DNA of 64,000 nt from 73-13 sp035555435 (GCA_035555435.1 DATMGN010000029.1:1-64000), one strand, 5' to 3'. Positions 26,094 through 35,217 are shown, numbered from the stretch's first letter. The notes: a model not told the origin generated them from the sequence alone. Translations and numbers: made by a program.

Positions 26094-27008
26094 GTGCTGT
26101 ACACCGAGACGACCGCCGCCGACAAGCGCGCACGACTCCGGCAGCGCATCCAGGCCGGCGAACTGCTCCAGTTCCCGGGAGCGTTCAACCCGCTGTCGGC
26201 GCGGCTCATCCAGGACAAGGGCTTCGACGGCGTCTACATCTCGGGCGCCGTCATCGCGGCCGACCTCGGCCTTCCGGACGTCGGCCTCACGACCCTCACC
26301 GAGGTCGCGGGCCGGGGGGCCCAGATCTCCCGCATGACCGACCTGCCCACCATCATCGACGCCGACACGGGCTTCGGCGAGGCGATGAACGTCGCGCGCA
26401 CCGTCCAGGCGCTCGAGGAGGCGGGCGTGTCCGGCCTGCACATCGAGGACCAGGTCAACCCGAAGCGCTGCGGTCACCTCGACGGCAAGTCCGTCGTCGA
26501 CGACTCCACCGCGCTGCAGCGCATCTCCGCGGCGGCCCGCGCGCGCCGCGACCCCAACCTGCTCATCATCGCCCGCACCGACATCCGCGCCGTCAGCGGA
26601 CTGCAGGCCGCGATCGACCGCGCGCTGCTGCTCGTCGACGCCGGCGCCGACGTCGTCTTCCCCGAGGCGATGGTCAGCCTCGACGAGTTCGCCGAGGTCA
26701 AGGCGGCGCTCGGGTCCGTGCCCGTGCTCGCCAACATGACGGAGTTCGGCCGCTCCGAGCTCTTCACCCGCGACCAGCTCGCGGACGCGGGCGTCAGCAT
26801 CGTCATCCACCCCGTCTCGCTGCTGCGCACCGCGATGGGCGCCGCCGAGCGCGCGCTCGACACGCTGCGCGCCGACGGGAGCCTGCGCGCCGAGGTCGCC
26901 GACATGCAGACCCGCGCGCGGCTCTACGAGCTCCTCGACTACGAGGCCTACAACGCGTTCGACTCGGGCGTGTACAACTTCAGCATCGAGCACCACTTCG
27001 ACGGGTAG
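26094..27008 (+). CDS. prpB: Methylisocitrate lyase
   Basis: A 304-residue member of the isocitrate lyase / PEP mutase family, cleaving 2-methylisocitrate to pyruvate and succinate. It has FPGAFNPLSARLIQDKGFDGVYISGA near the start, DADTGFGEAMN (metal site), the EDQVNPKRCGH loop with the catalytic Cys, and IARTDIRAV. The GTG start follows AGGGAG near 26083-26088. It is placed between prpD and prpC in one operon. Confidence 0.95.
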   Translation: MLYTETTAADKRARLRQRIQAGELLQFPGAFNPLSARLIQDKGFDGVYISGAVIAADLGLPDVGLTTLTEVAGRGAQISRMTDLPTIIDADTGFGEAMNVARTVQALEEAGVSGLHIEDQVNPKRCGHLDGKSVVDDSTALQRISAAARARRDPNLLIIARTDIRAVSGLQAAIDRALLLVDAGADVVFPEAMVSLDEFAEVKAALGSVPVLANMTEFGRSELFTRDQLADAGVSIVIHPVSLLRTAMGAAERALDTLRADGSLRAEVADMQTRARLYELLDYEAYNAFDSGVYNFSIEHHFDG

Positions 27009-27016
27009 GAGCCGCA

Positions 27017-28147
27017 ATGACCGAAGAGATCCGCAAGGGGCTGGCAGGCGTCGTCGCCGACACGACGGCGATCTCCAAGGTCAACCCGGAGACGAACTCG
27101 CTGCTGTATCGCGGATACCCGGTCCAGGAGCTTTGCGAGAGCGCGACGTTCGAGGAGGTGGCGTACCTGCTCTGGTACGGCGAGCTGCCGACGGGGGAGC
27201 AGCTCGACGCGTTCACCGAGCTCGAGCGCACCCACCGCCATCTCGACCACCGCGTCAAGCGCGTCATCGACGAGCTCCCGCTCGCCACCCACCCCATGGA
27301 CGTCGTGCGCACCGCGGTCAGCACCGTCGGCTCGCTCGACGCGAGCCTCGGCGCCGACCCCACCTGGATCGACCCCGAGCTCACCCTGCAGCGCTCGATC
27401 CGACTGTGGGCGCAGCTGCCCGCGATCGTCGCCTACACGCAGCGCCGCCGGCGCGACCTCGACCTCGTCGAGCCGCGCGACGACCTCGCCTACTCCGCGA
27501 ACTTCCTCCACATGACGTTCGGCGAGGTCCCCGAGTTCACCGTCGTCAACGCGTTCGACGTGTCGATGATCCTGTACGCGGAGCACTCGTTCAACGCCTC
27601 GACGTTCACCGCGCGCGTCGTCGCCTCGACGCTCTCCGACGTCTACAGCGCCGTGACCGCCGCGATCGGCGCGCTCAAGGGACCGCTCCACGGCGGCGCC
27701 AACGAGGCCGTCATGCACACGTTCCGGGAGGTCGGATCCGCGGAGCATGCGGTCGCCTGGCTCGAGGACGCGCTCGCGGCTAAGCGGAAGATCATGGGCT
27801 TCGGCCACCGCGTCTACAAGAACGGCGACTCCCGCGTGCCCACCATGCGGGCCGCGCTCGACACCCTCGTCGCGTTCTACGACCGACCCGACGTCATCGA
27901 GCTGTATGACGCGCTCGAGACCGCGATGGTCGAGCGCAAGGGCATCAAGCCGAACCTCGACTACCCGTCGGGGCCCGCGTACGACCTCATGGGCTTCGAG
28001 ACGGAGCTGTTCACGCCGCTGTTCATCGCCTCGCGCGTGACCGGCTGGAGCGCGCACGTGCTCGAGCAGCAGGCGTCGAACTCGCTCATCCGGCCGCTGT
28101 CCGCCTACTCGGGCCCGGACGAGCGGAGCGTGCCCGCGGGACGCTAA
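27017..28147 (+). CDS. prpC: 2-methylcitrate synthase
   Basis: A 376-residue citrate-synthase fold enzyme, condensing propionyl-CoA with oxaloacetate. Motifs: YRGYPVQELCE, HPMDVVRTAVS, the catalytic His region LKGPLHGGANEAVM, GFGHRVYK and DYPSGPAYDLMG. Assignment as methylcitrate rather than citrate synthase rests on the operon with prpD and prpB. AGGAG at 27007-27011 overlaps the prpB stop. Its TAA shares bases with the stop of the convergent mannosyltransferase gene (four-base overlap). Confidence 0.93.
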   Translation: MTEEIRKGLAGVVADTTAISKVNPETNSLLYRGYPVQELCESATFEEVAYLLWYGELPTGEQLDAFTELERTHRHLDHRVKRVIDELPLATHPMDVVRTAVSTVGSLDASLGADPTWIDPELTLQRSIRLWAQLPAIVAYTQRRRRDLDLVEPRDDLAYSANFLHMTFGEVPEFTVVNAFDVSMILYAEHSFNASTFTARVVASTLSDVYSAVTAAIGALKGPLHGGANEAVMHTFREVGSAEHAVAWLEDALAAKRKIMGFGHRVYKNGDSRVPTMRAALDTLVAFYDRPDVIELYDALETAMVERKGIKPNLDYPSGPAYDLMGFETELFTPLFIASRVTGWSAHVLEQQASNSLIRPLSAYSGPDERSVPAGR

Positions 28148-29730
28148 GCCCAGCTGGGGGACCAGTAGTGGCTCGCCAGGAAGATCGAGTCGACCGTCAT
28201 CCCCGTCCACAGCGGCCAGAAGTACACGCTGATCGCGACGGCGACCACGAGGAACACGCTCACCCCGATGATGCCGCTGCGCCGGCGTGATCGCTCGTCG
28301 GTGGGCGAGCCGAGCAATCGGTTCAGCGCGAGTGCGAGCGCGATCACGAGGTAGGGCTGGAACGCGATCGTGTAGAAGAAGTAGGTCGGCCGCTCCGGGA
28401 AGATGAGCCACGGCACGAAGCCCGCCGCGAAGCCGATGACGAGCCCCCAGAGCGCCTGGTCGCGACCGCGGCGCTGCACGAGCACGACGATGAGCCAGAC
28501 GAGCGCGGCGACCGACGCGTACCAGATGAGCGGGTTCGGCAGGTTCGTGATGAGTGCGCCGCAGGTGTCGCCCCCGCACGCCGGATTCTCGGCCCCCGTC
28601 GACGCCTGGTACCACATGGCCGTCGGGCGAGCGAGGATGAGCCACGCCCAGGCGGGCGACTTGTAGGGATGCTCGGCGCGCAGCCCCGAGTGGAATCGGT
28701 AGACCTCGCCCTGATGGTGGATGAAGCTCTGGATGGGCAGCGGCACCCACGACCAGAAGCCCGTCCACGCGTTGCCGTCCTGCGCCGCCCACTGCCGGTA
28801 GTAGCCGCCCTCCGTCGCGAACCAGCCGGTCCACGTGAGCAGGTACACGGCGAGCGCGATCGGCACGAGGAGGACGAAGTTGACGACGGGCCGCAGCACC
28901 CAGTCGTGTGGCCGGCGCGCGCGCAGCAGGTCCGCGACGACCGTCCAGATGCCGAAGAACGCGATGAACCAGAGCCCGCTCCACTTGATCGCGGTCGCCG
29001 CGCCGAGCGCCGCGCCGGCGGCGAGCAGCCAGGGCCGCCACCACAGCGCGCCCGTTCGGTCGGTGCGGGCTCGGTCGAGCAGCACGAAGTAGAACGCGAG
29101 GAGCGCGAAGAACGCGAGGAAGACGTCGAGCAGCGCGACGCGGCTCATGACGATCCCGTTGCCGTCGATCGCGAGCAGCCCGCCCGCCAGCGAGGCGACG
29201 AGGAGCGAGCGCGTCAGCCGGTGTGCGACGAGCATGACGAGCCCGACGAGGAGGATGCCGAAGAGGGCGACGGCGAACCGCCAGCCGAAGCCGTTCGTCG
29301 GCCCGAAGGCGGCCATGCCGAGCGCGATGAGCCACTTGCCGAGCGGCGGGTGCACGGCGAATGCGGCGGTCGTCTGGTAGACGTCAGGGTTGCCGGCGAC
29401 GATCTGCGAGTTGGCCCAGTACTCGTCGGCGGCGGTGGGGTCGAGCTGCCAGGTCGACTCGTAGCCAAGGTTCCACGTCGTCCAGGCGTCCTTGACGTAG
29501 TACGTCTCGTCGAAGACGATCTCGTGCGGATGCGCGAGCCCGACGAGCCGGGTGAGCGCCGCGGTGAGCATGACGCCGGCGGGGGCGGACCAGCGCAGCA
29601 GGGTGCGCGTGCGGTGAGAACGCGACGCCCACCAGTCGTCGAGGCGGGTGCCGATCCGCCAGCTGGGGGCGGGCATCGGCGTCGGACGGGAGGCGACCAT
29701 CGCGTCGAAGTCCTGGCCGCCGGAGGTCAC
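28144..29730 (-). CDS. Dolichyl-phosphate-mannose-type protein mannosyltransferase
   Basis: A 528-residue multi-helix membrane glycosyltransferase of the actinobacterial PMT family (Rv1002c-like), transferring mannose from polyprenyl-phosphomannose to secreted proteins. The catalytic DE pair of the first extracytoplasmic loop is visible in HEIVFDETYYVKDAW, and HPPLGKWLIALGM follows. The GTG start has TAGGCT (29737-29742, minus strand) six bases upstream, so the message is probably leaderless. Divergent neighbour rsmI is the same as in Mycobacterium. Confidence 0.92.
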   Translation of the reverse strand: MTSGGQDFDAMVASRPTPMPAPSWRIGTRLDDWWASRSHRTRTLLRWSAPAGVMLTAALTRLVGLAHPHEIVFDETYYVKDAWTTWNLGYESTWQLDPTAADEYWANSQIVAGNPDVYQTTAAFAVHPPLGKWLIALGMAAFGPTNGFGWRFAVALFGILLVGLVMLVAHRLTRSLLVASLAGGLLAIDGNGIVMSRVALLDVFLAFFALLAFYFVLLDRARTDRTGALWWRPWLLAAGAALGAATAIKWSGLWFIAFFGIWTVVADLLRARRPHDWVLRPVVNFVLLVPIALAVYLLTWTGWFATEGGYYRQWAAQDGNAWTGFWSWVPLPIQSFIHHQGEVYRFHSGLRAEHPYKSPAWAWLILARPTAMWYQASTGAENPACGGDTCGALITNLPNPLIWYASVAALVWLIVVLVQRRGRDQALWGLVIGFAAGFVPWLIFPERPTYFFYTIAFQPYLVIALALALNRLLGSPTDERSRRRSGIIGVSVFLVVAVAISVYFWPLWTGMTVDSIFLASHYWSPSWA

Positions 29731-29736
29731 TCGGTC

Positions 29737-29742
29737 AGCCTA
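29737..29742 (-). promoter_or_regulatory. Leaderless -10 element of the mannosyltransferase gene
   Basis: TAGGCT on the minus strand ends six bases before the GTG at 29730; no ribosome site is present. Confidence 0.5.
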
Positions 29743-29779
29743 GGTCTCGATGCGGCGCCGACGGGGCAAGAATGGGATC

Positions 29780-30595
29780 GTGCTCATCCTCGCGGCGACG
29801 CCCATCGGAAACCTCGGCGATGCGACGACCCGGCTGAAAGACGCCCTCACGTCCGTGCCCGTCATCGCGGCCGAGGACACGCGGATGACGCAGCACCTGA
29901 TCCGCGCCCTCGGGCTCACCACCCGCGCCCGCCTCGTCTCGCTCCACGACCACAACGAGCGCGACCGCGCCGGCGAGATCGCCGAGCTCGCCCGCACCGA
30001 GGACGTGCTCGTCATCACCGACGCGGGCATGCCGACGGTGAGCGACCCGGGCTTCGTGCTCGTGCGGGAGGCGGCGGCGCTCGGCGTCGAGGTCACCGTG
30101 CTCCCGGGACCGAGCGCCGTGCTCGTCGCCCTCGCCCTGTCAGGCCTGCCGACCGACCGCTTCTGCTTCGAGGGGTTCCTGCCGAAGAAGGCTGGCGAGC
30201 GCGCCGCGGCCCTCGCGGGGCTCGCCGCCGAACATCGCACCATGGTCTTCTTCGAGACCCCGCATCGCATCGCCGAGTCGCTCGCGGACCTCGCGACGGC
30301 GTTCGGCCCCGACCGTCCCGCCGCGGTCGCGCGGGAGCTCACGAAGCTCCACGAGGAGGTCGTGCGCGGGCCGCTCGCCGAGCTCGCCGAGCGCTTCGCG
30401 GACGGCGCGCGCGGCGAGTTCTGCATCGTCGTCGGCGGCGCGACGCCGGTCGCCGCGGACCCGGGGGCCGCGCTCGATCGCGTGCTGTCGCTCGTGGCAG
30501 CCGGCTCCTCGCTCAAGGACGCCGCCGTCCAGGTCGCCGCGCAGACCGGCCTGTCCAAGAAGTCCCTCTACGACGCGGCGCTCGCGGCCCGCTGA
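29780..30595 (+). CDS. rsmI: 16S rRNA (cytidine-2'-O)-methyltransferase
   Basis: A 271-residue tetrapyrrole-methylase-fold enzyme that 2'-O-methylates C1402 of 16S rRNA. The N-terminus LILAATPIGNLGDATTRL, AEDTRMTQHL, DAGMPTVSDPGFVLV and VLPGPSAVLVALALSGLP are all standard. The GTG at 29780 is preferred because it starts the conserved sequence directly and has AAGAAT (29768-29773) six bases upstream; an ATG at 29750 would add ten basic residues. Confidence 0.93.
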   Translation: MLILAATPIGNLGDATTRLKDALTSVPVIAAEDTRMTQHLIRALGLTTRARLVSLHDHNERDRAGEIAELARTEDVLVITDAGMPTVSDPGFVLVREAAALGVEVTVLPGPSAVLVALALSGLPTDRFCFEGFLPKKAGERAAALAGLAAEHRTMVFFETPHRIAESLADLATAFGPDRPAAVARELTKLHEEVVRGPLAELAERFADGARGEFCIVVGGATPVAADPGAALDRVLSLVAAGSSLKDAAVQVAAQTGLSKKSLYDAALAAR

Positions 30596-30647
30596 GGCGA
30601 TGTCGGCCCGGCGGAGTCACCTGCCCGAGCCAAATAGGATTGAGCGC

Positions 30648-32234
30648 GTGCCAAACGCCAGAGGAGAGGACACGTCGTTCTATGTGACGACGCCGATCTT
30701 CTATGTCAACGACGTGCCGCACATCGGGCACGCCTACACCGAGGTCGCCGCCGACGTGCTCGCGCGGTGGCACCGCCAGCGCGGCGAGGACACCTGGTCG
30801 CTCACCGGGACGGACGAGCACGGGCAGAAGATCATGCGCACCGCCTCGGCGAACGGCGTGAGCCCCCGCGAGTGGGCCGACAAGCTCGTCTCCGAGGCGT
30901 GGAAGCCGCTGCTGGACACGCTCGACATCGCCAACGACGACTTCATCCGGACGACGGACGAACGCCATGAGCGCACGGTCGCGATGTTCCTCCAGGAGCT
31001 CTACGACGCGGGGCACATCTACGCGGGCGAGTTCGAGGGCTACTACTGCGTCGGCTGCGAGGAGTACAAGCGCCTCGCCGACCTCGAGACGCCCGAGAGC
31101 GGCGAGTTCGCGGGGCGCCTCGTGTGCCCCGTCCACGGCCGACCGGTCGAGGTGCTCAAGGAGCAGAACTGGTTCTTCCGGATGAGCGCGTTCCAGGACC
31201 GGCTGTTGAAGCTCTACGAGGAGCACCCCGCGTTCGTGCAGCCCGCGTCCGTGCGCAACGAGATCGTCCAGTTCGTCAAGCAGGGCCTGGAGGATCTGTC
31301 GATCTCACGCTCGAGCTTCGACTGGGGCGTGCGCGTGCCGTGGGACGACTCGCACGTCGTCTACGTGTGGTTCGACGCGCTGCTCAACTACATCTCGGCG
31401 ACCGGCTACGGCGACGACCGCGCCGAGTTCGAGCGCCGCTGGCCGGCCGTGCACATCGTCGGCAAGGACATCGCGCGCTTCCACGCCGTCATCTGGCCCG
31501 CGATGCTCATGGCGGCCGGGCTCGAGGTGCCGAAGACCGTGTTCGGCCACGGCTGGCTGCTCGTCGGCGGCGAGAAGATGTCGAAGTCGAAGCTCACGGG
31601 CATCGCGCCGAACCAGATCACCGACGTCTTCGGCTCCGACGCGTTCCGCTACTACTTCCTGTCGGCGATCACGTTCGGCCAGGACGGCTCGTTCTCGTGG
31701 GAGGACCTGTCCGCGCGCTACCAGGCGGAACTCGCGAACGGCCTCGGCAACCTGGCGTCCCGCGTCGTCGCGATGGTCGACCGCTACTTCGACGGCGAGG
31801 TGCCGGAGCTCGGCGCCCTCGAGCGCGGCGACGAGTTCATCCTGGACGCGTCGCGCCAGGCGGTGCTGCAGGCCAACGACGCGATCGACCGCTTCGCGCT
31901 CGACGAGGCCGTCGAGGCGGCCCGCCGCCTCGTCACCACGCTCAACGGCTACATCACCGATGAGGAGCCGTGGGCGCTCGCAAAGGACCCCTCCGCGCGC
32001 GAGCGCCTCGCGACGGTGCTCGGCATCGCCGTGCGCGGCCTCAAGACGCTCGCGGTGCTGCTCGCGCCCGTCATCCCCAAGGCGTCGGCGCGGCTGTGGC
32101 CCGCGCTCGGCGGCGATGGCGAGCTCGCGGCGCAGGACATCCGGGTCGCGATCGAGTCGGGCGGTGGCCGCGTGTCGCTCCTGGACCCGCCCCTCTTCCC
32201 CCGGGTGGAGCTCCTGGAGCAGTCGGCCGACTGA
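30648..32234 (+). CDS. metG: Methionyl-tRNA synthetase
   Basis: A 528-residue class I synthetase. The HIGH-like motif is PHIGHAYTE near residue 25, the zinc-binding region carries CVGCEEYKRL and LVCPVHGRP, and the KMSKS motif is GEKMSKSKL. The helical anticodon-binding domain follows with FALDEAVEAARRL. No C-terminal tRNA-binding (EMAP) domain is present. The GTG at 30648 is chosen because TAGGAT ends seven bases before it; an ATG at 30600 would add 16 residues. It follows rsmI in the same direction. Confidence 0.94.
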   Translation: MPNARGEDTSFYVTTPIFYVNDVPHIGHAYTEVAADVLARWHRQRGEDTWSLTGTDEHGQKIMRTASANGVSPREWADKLVSEAWKPLLDTLDIANDDFIRTTDERHERTVAMFLQELYDAGHIYAGEFEGYYCVGCEEYKRLADLETPESGEFAGRLVCPVHGRPVEVLKEQNWFFRMSAFQDRLLKLYEEHPAFVQPASVRNEIVQFVKQGLEDLSISRSSFDWGVRVPWDDSHVVYVWFDALLNYISATGYGDDRAEFERRWPAVHIVGKDIARFHAVIWPAMLMAAGLEVPKTVFGHGWLLVGGEKMSKSKLTGIAPNQITDVFGSDAFRYYFLSAITFGQDGSFSWEDLSARYQAELANGLGNLASRVVAMVDRYFDGEVPELGALERGDEFILDASRQAVLQANDAIDRFALDEAVEAARRLVTTLNGYITDEEPWALAKDPSARERLATVLGIAVRGLKTLAVLLAPVIPKASARLWPALGGDGELAAQDIRVAIESGGGRVSLLDPPLFPRVELLEQSAD

Positions 32235-32290
32235 CCGGGTCGGCATGCCCGTGCCCAGGCCGGACGCGCCCGCGCGGGCTGAGAAATCGC

Positions 32291-32340
32291 GTTCTGGCTG
32301 AGGAATCCGCCCGGGATGCTCAGCCCGGCAGCGGACCCTC
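32291..32340. other. Intergenic stretch with GGCTGAG/CTCAGCC inverted repeats
   Basis: Between metG and tatD. GGCTGAG and CTCAGCC form a 7-bp stem over a 16-base loop, and further CTGAG copies flank it. It may be a weak terminator for metG; there is no U-tract. Confidence 0.35.
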
Positions 32341-32360
32341 AGCCCGGATAGTCTCTTCGG

Positions 32361-33293
32361 GTGAGTCCTACGGCGTCCGAGCCCGGTGGGCGGCATGAGC
32401 CGGAGGGCGGGCCCGGTGCCGCGCTGCCCGTGCCGGTGCACGACAACCACACGCACCTCAACTTCTCGCACGACGTGCCCGAGTGGGCGGAGGGCGCCGA
32501 GCCGCCCGGGATCGCCGAGGCGATCGCAGAACTCGATGCGGCCGAGTCGCTCGGCGTCGCGGGCGTCGTGCAGGTCGGCACCAACCTCGCCGACAGCCGC
32601 TGGGCCGTCGCGTTCGCCGAGCGCGACCCGCGCGTCCTCGCCGCGATCGCGATCCACCCCAACGACGCGCCCGTGCTCGCCGAGGCGGGGATGCTCGACA
32701 CCGCGCTCGCGACGCTCGACGAGCTCGCGGCGCACCCGCGCGTGCGCGCGATGGGTGAGACGGGGCTCGACTGGTTCCGCCTGCCGGGGGAGGCCGGCGG
32801 GCCCGAGGGCGGCGCCGCCGACCGGGCGCGCGCAGTCGACGCGCAGGTCGCGTCGTTCGAGGGGCACATCGCGATCGCGAAGCGTCGAGGACTCGCGATG
32901 CAGATCCACGACCGCGACGCGCACGACGACGTGCTCGCGGTGCTCGAGCGCGTCGGCGCGCCCGAGCACACCGTGCTGCACTGCTTCTCGGGCGACGCCG
33001 ACTTCGCGCGCCGGGCGCTCGACGCCGGCTGTCTGCTGTCGTTCGCCGGCACCGTGACGTTCAAGAACGCCGGCTACCTCCGCGAGGCGCTCGCGCTCAC
33101 GCCGCTCGATCGCGTGCTGGTGGAGACCGACGCCCCGTTCCTGACCCCGCAGCCCTACCGCGGTCGGCGCAATGCGCCGTCCTACCTGCCGGTCACGGTG
33201 CGGGCGATGGCCGAGACCAGGGGGATGCCGCTCGAGACGCTCGCCGGCGCGCTCCAGGAGAACGCGATCCGGGTCTACGGGCCGTGGGGGTGA
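32361..33293 (+). CDS. tatD: TatD-family metal-dependent DNase/hydrolase
   Basis: A 310-residue TIM-barrel hydrolase. Metal-binding motifs are HDNHTHLNF near residue 28, GETGLDWFR with the bridging Glu, HDRDAHDD, HCFSGDADFARRAL and VETDAPFLTPQPYRG. The Pro/Gly-rich N-terminal 25 residues are extra to the family core. The GTG start has TAGTCT at 32349-32354, six bases upstream. It precedes rsmA, as in other actinobacteria, but without an rpfB gene between. Confidence 0.92.
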   Translation: MSPTASEPGGRHEPEGGPGAALPVPVHDNHTHLNFSHDVPEWAEGAEPPGIAEAIAELDAAESLGVAGVVQVGTNLADSRWAVAFAERDPRVLAAIAIHPNDAPVLAEAGMLDTALATLDELAAHPRVRAMGETGLDWFRLPGEAGGPEGGAADRARAVDAQVASFEGHIAIAKRRGLAMQIHDRDAHDDVLAVLERVGAPEHTVLHCFSGDADFARRALDAGCLLSFAGTVTFKNAGYLREALALTPLDRVLVETDAPFLTPQPYRGRRNAPSYLPVTVRAMAETRGMPLETLAGALQENAIRVYGPWG

Positions 33294-33339
33294 CGTCGCG
33301 AGGGCATTCGGCCCGCGCGAGGGGGGTCGCGCCGCGATC

Positions 33340-33377
33340 GCCCTCGGCTCGCGCCGATGCCCTCGGCTCTCGCCGAT
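33340..33377. repeat. Tandem 19-bp repeat in front of rsmA
   Basis: Two adjacent copies (33340-33358 and 33359-33377) beginning GCCCTCGGCTC and differing at one base. The second copy runs directly into the TAGCCT -10 hexamer of rsmA. Confidence 0.6.
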
Positions 33378-33382
33378 AGCCT
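33377..33382 (+). promoter_or_regulatory. Leaderless -10 element of rsmA
   Basis: TAGCCT ends six bases before the ATG at 33389; no Shine-Dalgarno sequence is visible. Confidence 0.5.
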
Positions 33383-33388
33383 GAGCGG

Positions 33389-34261
33389 ATGGTGAAGCTG
33401 CTGGGCCCGGCGGAGGTGCGCGCGCTCGCGGCCCGCCTCGACCTGACGCCGACGAAGAAGCTCGGGCAGAACTTCGTCATCGACGGCAACACAGTGCGCC
33501 GGATCGTCGCCGCGGCCGGCGTCACGGCGGGGGAGCGGGTCATGGAGATCGGGCCCGGGCTCGGGAGCCTGACGCTCGGCCTCATCGAGGCGGGTGCGAG
33601 CGTCACCGCCGTCGAGATCGACCGGCGGCTCGCCGAGCTGCTGCCGGAGACGCTCGCGGCGATGGGCGCGCCCGCTGGGTCGTACGACGTCGTGCGCGCC
33701 GACGCGATGGAGGTCATGCCGGACCCCCTTCGACTCACTGCGCTCGCTCAGGGAGGGGAGGTCGACGACCCGTCGGCCCTCGTCGCCAACCTGCCGTACA
33801 ACGTGTCGGTCCCCGTGCTGCTCCACGTGCTCGAGCACTTCCCGACGATCCGCCGCGGCCTCGTGATGGTGCAGGCCGAGGTCGGGCAGCGCCTCGCGGC
33901 CGCGCCGGGCTCGAAGATCTACGGCTCGCCGAGCGCGAAGGCCGCCTGGTACGCGGAGGTCCGCCTCGCGGGACAGATCGGCCGCCAGGTCTTCTGGCCC
34001 GCGCCGAACGTCGACTCGATCCTCGTGCGACTCGATCGCCGAGCCGAGCCGGGGGACGAACGCGATCGCCGCGAGACCTTCGCGATCGTCGACGCCGCGT
34101 TCGGCCAGCGCCGCAAGATGCTGCGGCAGTCGCTCGTGCCCGTCCTCGGTGCCGGCGCGAGCGCGATCATCGAACGCGCGGGCGTCGATCCGACGGCCCG
34201 CGGCGAGGTCCTGACGATCCTCGACTTCCTCCGCATCGCCCTCGCAGCCCGCTCCGCGTAG
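33389..34261 (+). CDS. rsmA: 16S rRNA dimethyladenosine transferase
   Basis: A 290-residue KsgA/RsmA, which dimethylates two adjacent adenosines near the 3' end of 16S rRNA. KKLGQNFVIDGNTVRRIV, the SAM motif GERVMEIGPGLGSLTLGLIE, VEIDRRLAEL and the catalytic NLPYNVSVP block are all present. Between the DAMEV strand and NLPYN there are about 15 extra residues (PLRLTALAQGGEVDD) encoded by a palindromic repeat at 33724-33758. The insertion is in frame and lies in a loop, so activity may be retained. Confidence 0.94.
   Translation: MVKLLGPAEVRALAARLDLTPTKKLGQNFVIDGNTVRRIVAAAGVTAGERVMEIGPGLGSLTLGLIEAGASVTAVEIDRRLAELLPETLAAMGAPAGSYDVVRADAMEVMPDPLRLTALAQGGEVDDPSALVANLPYNVSVPVLLHVLEHFPTIRRGLVMVQAEVGQRLAAAPGSKIYGSPSAKAAWYAEVRLAGQIGRQVFWPAPNVDSILVRLDRRAEPGDERDRRETFAIVDAAFGQRRKMLRQSLVPVLGAGASAIIERAGVDPTARGEVLTILDFLRIALAARSA
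33724..33758. repeat. Palindromic repeat inserted in the rsmA reading frame
   Basis: CCCCCTTCGACTC...CGCTCAGGGAGGGG: an imperfect palindrome of the CCCTTCGACTC / GAGCGCTCAGGG type common between genes in Microbacteriaceae, here inside a coding gene. Confidence 0.55.
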
Positions 34262-34270
34262 TGTGGCGGC

Positions 34271-35209
34271 ATGGCCACGCCCGCACCGCGTCAGCGTGTG
34301 CGAGTCCGCGCCCCGGGCAAGATCAACGTCTTCCTCCGCGTCGGCACACTCCTCGACGACGGCTACCACGACGTCGCGACCGCCTATCAGGCGGTCTCGC
34401 TGTACGAGGACCTGCGCGCGACGCCCGCGGATGACTTCTCGGTGGAGTTCACGGGGAGCATCGACACCTCCCAGGTGCCGACGGACGGCTCCAACCTCGC
34501 GCTGCGTGCCGCGCGCTTGCTCGCGGCGCGCACCGGCCACGACGGCGGGGTGCGCCTGGAGATCGCCAAGCACGTGCCGGTGGCCGGCGGGATGGGCGGT
34601 GGTTCGGCGGACGCGGCCGCCGCGCTCGTCGCCTGCGACGCGCTCTGGGGGACGGGTCTCAACCGCGACGAGCTCGTCGCGCTCGGTGCGGAGCTCGGCT
34701 CCGACGTGCCGTTCGCGATCACCGGCGGGACGTCGATCGGGGTCGGCCACGGCGATCGGCTGAGCCCCGTGCTCGCGACGGGCAGCTTCCAGTGGGTCAT
34801 CGCGCTCGCCGACTACGGACTGTCGACGCCCGACGTGTACGCGGAGCTGGACCGGCATCGCACGCGGCACGTGCTCGACATCGCGCCGCCGCCGGTCGCG
34901 CCGCAGGTCGACGCCGCGGTGCTGCAGGCGCTGCGCGCGGGCGACCCCGTCATGCTCGCCGAGGCGATGCAGAACGACATGCAGCCGGCCGCCCTGCGCA
35001 TGGCGCCCGGGCTCGTCGACCTGCTGTCGCTCGGCGAGACCGCCGGTGCGCTCGCGGGCATCGTCTCCGGCTCGGGTCCATCGGTCGCGTTCCTCGCGGC
35101 CGATCAGGACACGGCGATCGGGCTCCAGGTGGCGCTCAGCGCAGCGGGCCTCAACGTGGTCCGCGCGCACGGGCCGGTGGCCGGGGCGCGGGTCATCGAG
35201 GAGGAGTAG
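34271..35209 (+). CDS. ispE: 4-diphosphocytidyl-2-C-methyl-D-erythritol kinase
   Basis: A 312-residue GHMP kinase of the MEP isoprenoid pathway. VRAPGKINVFLRVG at the start, the ATP-binding loop PVAGGMGGGSADAAAALVA, GSDVPFAITGGTSIGVG and the C-terminal GIVSGSGPSVAFLA loop are present. The ATG has TAGTGT (34259-34264) six bases upstream, which overlaps the rsmA stop codon. It is ten bases downstream of rsmA. Confidence 0.95.
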   Translation: MATPAPRQRVRVRAPGKINVFLRVGTLLDDGYHDVATAYQAVSLYEDLRATPADDFSVEFTGSIDTSQVPTDGSNLALRAARLLAARTGHDGGVRLEIAKHVPVAGGMGGGSADAAAALVACDALWGTGLNRDELVALGAELGSDVPFAITGGTSIGVGHGDRLSPVLATGSFQWVIALADYGLSTPDVYAELDRHRTRHVLDIAPPPVAPQVDAAVLQALRAGDPVMLAEAMQNDMQPAALRMAPGLVDLLSLGETAGALAGIVSGSGPSVAFLAADQDTAIGLQVALSAAGLNVVRAHGPVAGARVIEEE

Positions 35210-35217
35210 CCGCTCGT

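Noticed and set aside
29740..29760. TCTCGATGCGGCGCC near the rsmI start as another palindromic repeat copy
   Set aside because: Only one half-arm matches and no inverted partner is present.
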